NCBI GenBank assembly: GCA_018334775.1 | Contig: JAGXLJ010000077.1 | Location: forward strand, 1 to 6,148 | Reading direction: 5' to 3' | DNA: 6,148 nucleotides | Origin: Halodesulfurarchaeum sp. | GTDB taxonomy: Archaea; Halobacteriota; Halobacteria; Halobacteriales; Halobacteriaceae | In this document: in pieces, positions 1-5,565 of the stretch | Layout of the letters: each line of letters opens with the position of its first letter | Position numbering within the stretch: the stretch's first letter is position 1 | Notes under the pieces: model-generated | The model's database searches: none | What the model saw: the letters and a program-made list of their open reading frames with translations, nothing else | Told to the model about the DNA's origin: nothing | Made by a program: the position numbers and the translations under genes

Positions 1-15
1 GTGCTCTTCCGATCT
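1..15 (+). other. Residual Illumina adapter sequence at the contig end
   Basis: The first 15 bases, GTGCTCTTCCGATCT, are identical to the 3' end of the TruSeq read-2 (index-side) adapter. The last 13 bases are common to both TruSeq adapters, and the two preceding bases fit the read-2 form. This is an assembly or trimming artefact and should not be interpreted as genomic sequence. It also shows that position 1 is a real contig end. Confidence 0.93.
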
Positions 16-96
16 AGGGGATTTTCGGCCAGCACTCTTTGAGCGGTTCGAGAGAAATCAACTGTGAGTCAGTTTGTTGTGGTAACCAAATGAGCG

Positions 97-118
97 ATAT
101 GCGCCTTCTATTCAGCAC
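97..118 (+). repeat. 22-bp dispersed repeat, left copy
   Basis: This copy matches positions 3451-3472 at 21 of 22 bases, in the same orientation; the only difference is C versus T at the eighth base. The core is CTTCTATTCAGCAC. A weaker relative, CCTTCTATTCTGCA, follows at 171-184, and CCTATTCAG occurs at 131-139. The surrounding 16-210 has no convincing gene. The repeat may be a remnant of an insertion-sequence or MITE end, but I cannot assign a family from the window. Confidence 0.6.
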
Positions 119-210
119 GGGGATCTGGTGCCTATTCAGATAGTAATCAAAACAGGCTGGAAGATACAGACCTTCTATTCTGCAAGAGTGTAACCAGTAC
201 TCTCAATGGT

Positions 211-538
211 TTAGCGACGATTGAGGTCCATCGTCACGATAATATCATGCGGTACGTTTACCTCGAAACGGAGCGTCCCTGGAGTGATAAATAACAAGTT
301 TGATATGTCACAAGCCGAGCCCGCTACCATGATGCAGACTGTCGAGTTTGGTTTCCCCATGAAGATTATGTTGCCCAAGCTCCGCTATGTATGGATTCTC
401 ATCGATAATTCTGAAGCGAATTGTGTCTTCGGCCGTCTCCATTCGGTCGATTAGTTCGGGCCTGGTCCCGAATGACTGCAGATTATCAGTGACCGTTTTG
501 TGCAGCTGACAGAAGACGACCGTTACCAGGGTCATCAT
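211..538 (-). pseudogene. Decayed histidine kinase C-terminus (HATPase_c domain remnant)
   Basis: Read on the minus strand from 538, this encodes the end of a sensor histidine kinase ATPase domain. A stretch reading TIRFRIIDENPYI corresponds to the G1 region (normally DNGPGI), and HHGSGLGL to the G2 ATP-lid motif. Translation then meets TGA at 308-310, exactly where families of this type have Trp (GLGLW). Past that stop, HIKLVIYHSR continues in frame; after a one-base frameshift near 276-282 the sequence reads GTLRFEVNVPHDIIVTMDL and ends at TAA (211-213), a normal kinase C-terminus. The N box is barely recognisable and the G1 glycines are lost. The phosphoacceptor domain and everything N-terminal are absent; recognisable similarity ends near 538, next to the promoter of the surface-protein gene. 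It cannot be a working kinase. The assignment rests on motif order and is fairly secure, while the exact subfamily is unknown. Confidence 0.75.
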
Positions 539-543
539 ACATA

Positions 544-552
544 CATAAATAC
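544..552 (+). promoter_or_regulatory. Probable TATA box of the surface-protein gene
   Basis: CATAAATAC lies with its centre about 35 nt upstream of the ATG at 583, which would place transcription start a few bases before the start codon and give a very short leader, as is common in haloarchaea. No Shine-Dalgarno sequence precedes the ATG, consistent with this. No clear BRE or regulatory operator is visible. Confidence 0.5.
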
Positions 553-582
553 TAATGGGATCGCGAAAACATTCAATGTAGA

Positions 583-3306
583 ATGAAACAACCGTGGTCC
601 GACCTGATTACCGAACCGGCGGTGTTTTTGGTGGGTCTGATGATCTTGTCGATGGTCGCGGTTGGCGGGGTAGGGGCACAAGAAACAGCGTTTCCGAACG
701 ATATTACAATTGAAACCGTAAACAGTGAGGACGCGGGCCAAGTGAACGATGTCAGTCTCGAAGGCCCACGCGAATTTGATGTTACTGTCGGTGGTGTTGA
801 AGAATTTGGGGAACGGTACAGCTGGACTATATTCATTGATGGTGAACGTAACAGTGAAAAGATTGCAGATGATTCGACAATCACGGTTCGTTTCCAACCT
901 GATGAATTACAAGAATTTGAGGAAGGTTCCGAACATACCGTGGAAATTCGATTGAGTCAGCGGGAGAAGTCTGTCGCTGCGGAAACGACAGTCCGCTTCC
1001 AAAATATTGATGACGGAAGTGGTGAACAGTCCGTGAATCTCCCTGACTCCATTTCAATTGAAACAGTAAACGGACAGGACGCAGGACAAGTGAACAATGT
1101 TGAACTTGTCGAAGGTGGTGAGTTTGAAGCGACAATTGGTGGCGTAGAGACATTTGAGGACGGGTACACTTGGAAAGTCTTGATCGATGGAGAAGTCACT
1201 CGCGAGACGGAAGCAGTGGATCCGACTGTCCGAATCCTTCTGGACGAGACTATAGAAGAACTAGAAGAGGGGGACACGCACACGCTAGAGATCCAGTTGA
1301 CTTATCGCGATCAGTCTGTTGCGGCGGACACGCAAGTTCAATTCACCAATCTTGCGGAAGTGAAAAGTGGGAGAGAGGAGTTTGTCACTTCCGAGATGAT
1401 CGCATTGCATAGAACACAAGGGGTGCCGACAGGCGTTCCAGCGGAACCGAAACCAACCCAAAAGGTCACGTTGAACGGTGAATTTGAAGATGGTGTCGAA
1501 CCGACTAACGTAGAATTATCCGCTAAACTGTTTGGTGAAGGTCGGTTGCCATCTGGGATGGAAGTCACATCGGTTTCTGCAACATCGTCGGCCTGGGAAG
1601 TCGATGCAACACCGACCGACGACGGATTCGACTTGCAGATAGCGGGAGACGGCGGGCCTGAATCGGGCGAAATACAGTTAACGATTAATTTTGACGCAAC
1701 TGGTGTGTACGAAGAAGGGAATGACGTGAACCGAGATATACAGTATTTGATCGAGGACTCGGAAGGAGAAGCAGCAGGGTACATCGATACGTACCTTTGG
1801 GAAGTCCCGTTTTACGTTGTTGTCGAGAACCCACAAGGTGAACGACTTACACCGAACACTGAACGTGACAACTGGAAAGATTACTACACTAAGCGTTCGC
1901 CTCCGTTTGACCCTGATATCGACGTGTTTGTCGGCGACGGAAAGCAAGTCACCACCAGCAGATCTCCACCAACTGAAGATGGAGTCTGGACAATGGGTCA
2001 CCGAACGGGTCACTATCTCCGTGTTACCGTCGACGGCTACGCTGATCCTGTAATCCCGTTGGAGGAAATCGACCCAAATAACCACCTCAATTCGGAGAAT
2101 CCTTACGTTGTCGAACTGTCGGAGGGTGGCGAAGTAGCGGTTACTCTCTCCGATCAAGACGGAGAACCGCTCCCTGATGGATCCCTCGAAGTCACCGACA
2201 CGAATGACATCAAGTATAATCTACGAGCAGACGATGACGGAGTCGTCAGAGCTCACCTTGCACAAGGGGAGTACACCGGGACGGCATTCGCATACACGGC
2301 ATTGCCGGAAACCGACATTCAGTTATCAGTGACGGAAGGTGAGCGAACGGAAGCCGGATACAGCCTTGTTGCGCCGGAAGTCGTCTCGGCGGACGTAGAA
2401 CACATAGGTGGGACGGAACCCGAGATGGATTCGATTAGCGTCGATTCGATTTACTATGAAGGAGCGATGATTATCAGCCTTAAACCTGAGGGGGCTGATC
2501 CGATTAGTCGCGACCAAGTTGATGATTTCGGAGTAGATAAAGAACTACACGACATTTCGGAATTGGGTGTTGATGATACCACGGAGTTCCGCATCACACT
2601 CGAACTTGATTCCTTCGAGCCGAATAGTCTCTTGTGGGCTGCCAGGGACGCCAATTGGGAAGTCGTTGAGAGTGGAGAAGAGACAACTGTCGTTGAGATA
2701 GAGACGAAAGCCACGGAAATTCAGAAAATCGACGAGATACGCGCCGGGTTCGGCGATGCAGATAGCACCAATTGGCCCAGCGAGGAGCAGGACGTGGCCG
2801 ACGAAGCGTACGATTCGGTTGTGGAATTTTGGTTGTGGGATACTGATCAATTGAGTATAGCCGACGATTATTTGAGAGGAATGAGTGTGACGACAAATGC
2901 ACAAGTCTTCAGCCTTCCCGAAATGGAGGAAGGTGAACTCTCAATATACATGGCCGCACCTGGTCGAACCGTTGACGGAACCGACCACTCCGGGTATTAC
3001 CAGGCCTATCTTCCAGACGAACTTCTCGAAGAGTGGAATGTTGAAGACCCAGAAACCGAGCTTCAAGTGACCTGGGCTGGCGAAGAAGAGGAGTTCGATG
3101 TCCAAACAGTCGAAGAAGGGGTCTATCTTGAGATCCAACCCGTTCATTATTCGGATGGTCAGATGAGTGTGAAGTCCCTGACCTACGAGCCCGACATGGG
3201 TTCTTCAGGAGGGTTGCTGGGGACGCTTCCATGGTATGTTTTGGGTGTTGTGGTGTTGGTTGTTGTGATCGTCATTGGCGGTGTAATCTTATTGGACAAA
3301 GGATAG
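583..3306 (+). CDS. Secreted, membrane-anchored haloarchaeal surface protein with tandem N-terminal repeats
   Basis: The protein has 907 residues and is strongly acidic. I do not recognise a named family. Residues 1-32 form a Sec-type signal peptide: a short n-region, hydrophobic core PAVFLVGLMILSMVAVGGV, and likely cleavage after VGA; there is no twin arginine. Residues 37-142 and 153-257 are two copies of a beta-rich, probably Ig-like domain sharing ETVN..DAGQVN.V, GGVE.F...Y.W and IDGE. Residues about 264-410 are another beta-rich segment. Residues about 515-567 (GEPLPDGSLEVTDT...DDDGVVRAHLAQGEY) resemble a carboxypeptidase-regulatory-like beta sandwich. Residues 601-870 form an unassigned acidic region with a VHYSDGQ motif. 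A Gly/Ser link (874-878) leads to one transmembrane helix at about 883-904 and the tail DKG, so almost all of it faces outside. No PGF-CTERM motif, cysteine or N-X-S/T sequon is seen. The start is supported by the signal peptide and TATA spacing. Base composition is AT-richer than that of the downstream aminotransferase, suggesting acquired DNA. The role is unknown; adhesion, envelope structure or binding are possibilities. Confidence 0.9.
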   Translation: MKQPWSDLITEPAVFLVGLMILSMVAVGGVGAQETAFPNDITIETVNSEDAGQVNDVSLEGPREFDVTVGGVEEFGERYSWTIFIDGERNSEKIADDSTITVRFQPDELQEFEEGSEHTVEIRLSQREKSVAAETTVRFQNIDDGSGEQSVNLPDSISIETVNGQDAGQVNNVELVEGGEFEATIGGVETFEDGYTWKVLIDGEVTRETEAVDPTVRILLDETIEELEEGDTHTLEIQLTYRDQSVAADTQVQFTNLAEVKSGREEFVTSEMIALHRTQGVPTGVPAEPKPTQKVTLNGEFEDGVEPTNVELSAKLFGEGRLPSGMEVTSVSATSSAWEVDATPTDDGFDLQIAGDGGPESGEIQLTINFDATGVYEEGNDVNRDIQYLIEDSEGEAAGYIDTYLWEVPFYVVVENPQGERLTPNTERDNWKDYYTKRSPPFDPDIDVFVGDGKQVTTSRSPPTEDGVWTMGHRTGHYLRVTVDGYADPVIPLEEIDPNNHLNSENPYVVELSEGGEVAVTLSDQDGEPLPDGSLEVTDTNDIKYNLRADDDGVVRAHLAQGEYTGTAFAYTALPETDIQLSVTEGERTEAGYSLVAPEVVSADVEHIGGTEPEMDSISVDSIYYEGAMIISLKPEGADPISRDQVDDFGVDKELHDISELGVDDTTEFRITLELDSFEPNSLLWAARDANWEVVESGEETTVVEIETKATEIQKIDEIRAGFGDADSTNWPSEEQDVADEAYDSVVEFWLWDTDQLSIADDYLRGMSVTTNAQVFSLPEMEEGELSIYMAAPGRTVDGTDHSGYYQAYLPDELLEEWNVEDPETELQVTWAGEEEEFDVQTVEEGVYLEIQPVHYSDGQMSVKSLTYEPDMGSSGGLLGTLPWYVLGVVVLVVVIVIGGVILLDKG
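691..1353 (+). repeat. Tandem duplication encoding two ~105-residue domains
   Basis: Codons 37-142 (691-1008) and 153-257 (1039-1353) encode two homologous domains with a period of about 115-116 residues. Similarity is visible at DNA level near the start of each copy: the stretches around 707-750 and 1055-1098 share long runs such as CAATTGAAAC and CAAGTGAAC. The remainder has diverged at DNA level while keeping the protein pattern. This points to an internal duplication followed by divergence under selection for the fold. Confidence 0.85.
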
Positions 3307-3445
3307 GTTGCTATGGAAATCGTTTGCCCGCACGATAGATAGGCAAAAGGAAAACTCATGCGCAATTTACGCTATCCGTCCATCAATCCCCCATTTTCGT
3401 AATATAATACTCAAATCATTCCCAAAATTCGAGATCTCACTTTTT

Positions 3446-3537
3446 GTTGAATATGCGTCTTCTATTCAGCACTCATCTATTGGTAACACAGGAGTAGGTT
3501 CAGCTCACGGTGCTGAATATACACAATGAGTTCAGCA
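3446..3537. repeat. Cluster of inverted TTCAGCA repeats, possible MITE or IS remnant
   Basis: Three overlapping pairings are visible. GTTGAATA (3446-3453) pairs with TATTCAGC (3463-3470) across a 9-base loop, with one G:T. TATTCAGCAC (3463-3472) is a perfect 10-base inverted match to GTGCTGAATA (3510-3519). TGCTGAA (3511-3517) pairs perfectly with TTCAGCA (3531-3537) across 13 bases. The cluster includes the right copy of the 22-bp dispersed repeat. It may be the degenerate end of a transposable element or a set of protein-binding sites; the sequence does not decide. Confidence 0.55.
3451..3472 (+). repeat. 22-bp dispersed repeat, right copy
   Basis: Direct-orientation copy of positions 97-118 with one mismatch, lying 145 bp downstream of the surface-protein stop codon. 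Together the copies bracket the kinase remnant and the surface-protein gene as a block of about 3.4 kb. Another copy of the TTCTATTCA core is at 3541-3549. Confidence 0.6.
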
Positions 3538-3638
3538 TGGTTCTATTCACAAAATCCGGGTCGGTTCGGACTTCTGAGATGAATGGTAAACCCGCAATGG
3601 CTGACAGCAATCTCCCGCTGGGCTCCAATCACAAAGAT

Positions 3639-3672
3639 TGACATCCTCCCCGCCCTGAAGGGTGAGGCTTGC
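3639..3672 (-). mobile_element. Orphan right-end hairpin of an IS200/IS605 (IS1341/TnpB) element
   Basis: On the minus strand the sequence reads AAGCCTCACCCTTCAGGG followed by CGGGGAGGATGTCAAT. This is the characteristic sequence found at the right end of haloarchaeal IS200/IS605-group elements, immediately after tnpB and at the 3' end of its guide (omega/reRNA). The stem pairs about 3648-3655 with 3660-3667 with one mismatch and one G:T. In this orientation the body of the element would lie to the right, yet only about 200 bp of unassigned sequence separates it from the aminotransferase gene, and no intact tnpA or tnpB is present. It is therefore a remnant, or a stand-alone non-autonomous copy. 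Family assignment is from remembered consensus. Confidence 0.6.
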
Positions 3673-3778
3673 GCTTGAAAATCACGTCACCGGCCATTTC
3701 CCGCAGACTGTCCGACTGCAAGGTAAATCGTTCCTGCCAGCAGTTACTCCAGAGTAGTGGCAGACACCCGTAGTGAAA

Positions 3779-3790
3779 CCATATAATACG
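3779..3790 (+). promoter_or_regulatory. Candidate TATA box of the aminotransferase gene
   Basis: CCATATAATACG is the best TATA-like element upstream of the ATG at 3878. It would give a leader of roughly 65-70 nt, long for a haloarchaeon. A weaker alternative, GTAAAGTA near 3834-3841, would give a nearly leaderless message. The choice is uncertain. Confidence 0.35.
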
Positions 3791-3877
3791 TGAATATTTG
3801 AGTCGTCCCGGTATCGCTGTATCGACTCGTCCGTAAAGTACCGAACCAACTTTCTCATCGGTATTCGAAGCTAGGGT

Positions 3878-5218
3878 ATGCAGCGAGACCGCGTCGAGCC
3901 ACAGGTAACGGATCTCCCAGGCGATCGGGGGCAGGATGTCGTCGAGTACCACCACGTCCATGCAGCGCCGAGCACCTACGTCTACGAGTTCGTCTGGGAT
4001 CACTCCGAACCCGCGATCGGACCGTTCTGTACCGACGTCGACGGCAACGTGGTGATGGACTTTACTGCCCACGTCGGTTCGATGCCACTCGGTTACAACA
4101 ACCCAAAGATTCTCGACCCACTTGCGGAGTTCGATCTGGTTGATCCGCTGAAAATCGCCGGACAGGACTTTTATCTTCCCGCCGCTGAGGTGCTCGAAGA
4201 CGCGGCCCTCCCCGGCCCGGCGGACCTGATGGACCGGCTGACCGACATCTCCAGCCAGTACGAGATGGATACCGTCTTTCTCTCGAACACCGGTGCGGAG
4301 GCCGTCGAGAACGCACTGAAGATCAGCTTCGATCACACTCATGGGAAGTATACCATCACCTTCGAGGGTGGCTTCCACGGGCGAACACTCGGCACGCTTT
4401 CCCTGAACCGTTCGAAGGAGATCTACCGCAGACAGTTCCCCGAGATTTCGGGGGTGGAGGACATGCCATTCTGTACCAATGCCTCCTGTACCTCCGAGAG
4501 CTGTGAGTGTGGCTTTTTCTTCGACGATACGTCCTCCCTCCGAAAGATGCTCGTCGAGAAATCGGCCTACGTAAACAGCGACGAAGTCGCCGCACTGGTG
4601 ATAGAACCGATTCAGGGCGAAGGTGGGTACCGCTTCCCGAGCGAGGCATTCATGCAGGAAATCGCGGATATCTGTGATGAAACAGGGATCCCGCTCGTCG
4701 TGGACGAGGTCCAGTCAGGGATAGGCCGGACCGGCGAGTGGTGGGCCTCGGATCACTACCCCATCGAACCGGACGTCATTGCGACCGCAAAGTCGGCCCG
4801 GGTTGGCGCGACCATCTCCCGCGAAGAGGTGTTCCCCGACGAGGAGAGCCGACTCTCTTCGACCTGGGGTGCCGGCGATATTCTGTCTTCTGCGCAGGCC
4901 GTGTTCACGATCGACGCCATCGAGGAGTTCAATCTCCTCGACAACGGGACTGCCCGGGGCCGGCAGATGAAGGAGGAACTGGCCGACGCGGAGCTCCCCG
5001 GTGTCACTGATGTTCGGGGAATCGGATTGATGCTCGCAGTCGAATTCGAGAGCACGGAGCTCCGGGATGCAGTGCAGGAAGCGGCATTTTCACGGGGCTT
5101 TCTGATTATGGGGTGTGGAACCCGGACGATCCGGATGCTTCCGCCACTGGACGTAACGGAGCGGGAGATCACACTCGGCGCGGAGCTATTGACCGAAAGC
5201 GTCGCTGCAGTAAAGTAA
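3878..5218 (+). CDS. Class III PLP-dependent aminotransferase (4-aminobutyrate/acetylornithine type)
   Basis: A cytosolic fold-type I transaminase of 446 residues, the usual length for the family. It should move an amino group from an omega-amino donor (GABA, ornithine, acetylornithine or lysine-like) to a 2-oxo acid. Visible motifs, in order: SNTGAEAVENALK (136-148), binding the PLP phosphate; GGFHGRT (164-170), with the ring-stacking aromatic region; EPIQGEGG (243-250); VVDEVQSGIGRTG (274-286), with Asp276 for the pyridine nitrogen; Lys305 in IATAKSARVG as the Schiff-base lysine; SSTWGAGD (327-334), phosphate contact from the partner subunit; and RMLPPLDVTE (419-428). Residues 196-215 carry a cysteine-rich insert (Cys199, 204, 209, 211) that may bind metal. 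The residues after Lys305 are Ser-Ala instead of the usual Gly-Leu. A TAG lies two codons before the ATG, fixing this as the first start. It is monocistronic here, so context does not reveal the substrate. It resembles haloarchaeal proteins annotated gabT or argD, but specificity cannot be read from sequence. Confidence 0.93.
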   Translation: MQRDRVEPQVTDLPGDRGQDVVEYHHVHAAPSTYVYEFVWDHSEPAIGPFCTDVDGNVVMDFTAHVGSMPLGYNNPKILDPLAEFDLVDPLKIAGQDFYLPAAEVLEDAALPGPADLMDRLTDISSQYEMDTVFLSNTGAEAVENALKISFDHTHGKYTITFEGGFHGRTLGTLSLNRSKEIYRRQFPEISGVEDMPFCTNASCTSESCECGFFFDDTSSLRKMLVEKSAYVNSDEVAALVIEPIQGEGGYRFPSEAFMQEIADICDETGIPLVVDEVQSGIGRTGEWWASDHYPIEPDVIATAKSARVGATISREEVFPDEESRLSSTWGAGDILSSAQAVFTIDAIEEFNLLDNGTARGRQMKEELADAELPGVTDVRGIGLMLAVEFESTELRDAVQEAAFSRGFLIMGCGTRTIRMLPPLDVTEREITLGAELLTESVAAVK

Positions 5219-5565
5219 AACACTAGTGACCAGTCACTGAGGCACAATTTGTCTGCGTGTGCACATGAGTCCGGTCCTAGATTCAGTTAGGCCTCCTCGA
5301 AACACCGCAATGGCCATTTTACCGAGGACCGGGATGTGGCCCTTGTTTTCACCGAGTAACTTTCCTCGGTTCCAAACCCTGCCCCACAATTTTGCTCTGG
5401 AAAACTCGCCCGGACCTGTCATCCACTACTTGACCCGCATTTCGGCTGCCGCTGCCGATTTCACTTTCACCGTGCATGGGATACAATTATGGGCCCCTCG
5501 CACCTTATCACGTGTAGAGGGCCCCTGGTCCTCGTGTCACACCTCTCCGTTCCCGATTTGAAGGT
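5219..5565. other. Non-coding stretch between aminotransferase and zinc-binding protein genes
   Basis: No supported gene on either strand; the open frames here lack recognisable protein character. Just after the aminotransferase stop is a compact inverted repeat, AGTGAC-CA-GTCACT (5225-5238), operator-like or part of a termination region. Near the right end, GGGCCCCT occurs twice in direct orientation (5491-5498 and 5519-5526), 28 bp apart, with the palindrome CACGTG (5509-5514) between them. ACAATTAT (5483-5490) is a possible TATA element for the following small gene, implying a leader of about 50 nt. Confidence 0.5.

Larger units (their letters stand above)
3307..3877. other. Gene-free tract between surface-protein and aminotransferase genes
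   Basis: No convincing long gene is present on either strand. The first part (3307-3450) is AT-rich, with a five-T run at 3441-3445 that could help terminate the surface-protein transcript. At 3446-3549 lies a cluster of inverted and direct TTCTATTCA/TTCAGCA motifs. At 3639-3672 is the IS200/IS605-type end hairpin. From 3673 to 3857 the minus strand keeps an open frame of 58 codons (ATG at 3858, TGA at 3682-3684) beginning MRKLVRYFTDESIQRYRDDS; it looks protein-like but I cannot place it, and it overlaps the likely aminotransferase promoter. Confidence 0.55.

Noticed and set aside
97..184. CRISPR-like array of the TTCTATTC motif
   Set aside because: Spacing is irregular, the copies diverge and there is no consistent repeat-spacer unit or cas gene.
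221..454. Plus-strand open frame of 77 codons starting with TTG
   Set aside because: It lies antisense to the kinase remnant, whose minus-strand frames carry clear motifs; the plus-strand product shows none.
3184..3306. PGF-CTERM sorting signal at the surface-protein C-terminus
   Set aside because: There is a transmembrane helix, but no Pro-Gly-Phe motif before it and no Arg-rich tail after it, so a plain membrane anchor fits better.
3308..3529. Plus-strand frame of 73 codons after the surface-protein gene
   Set aside because: It begins two bases after the stop codon with a non-ATG start, runs through the repeat cluster, and its product has no domain character or acidic bias.
3629..4378. 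Long minus-strand frame (249 codons) opposite the aminotransferase start
   Set aside because: Most of it is antisense to a clear aminotransferase with cofactor motifs; long antisense frames are expected in GC-rich haloarchaeal genes. Its C-terminal residues merely translate the IS-end hairpin.
5225..5238. AGTGAC-CA-GTCACT as an intrinsic terminator
   Set aside because: The loop would be too tight for the full stem and there is no following T-run; it is noted only as an operator-like palindrome.
5259..5561. Plus-strand frame of 100 codons between the aminotransferase and zinc protein
   Set aside because: The product is not acidic, is rich in Pro, Phe and Thr without pattern, and no promoter or motif supports it.
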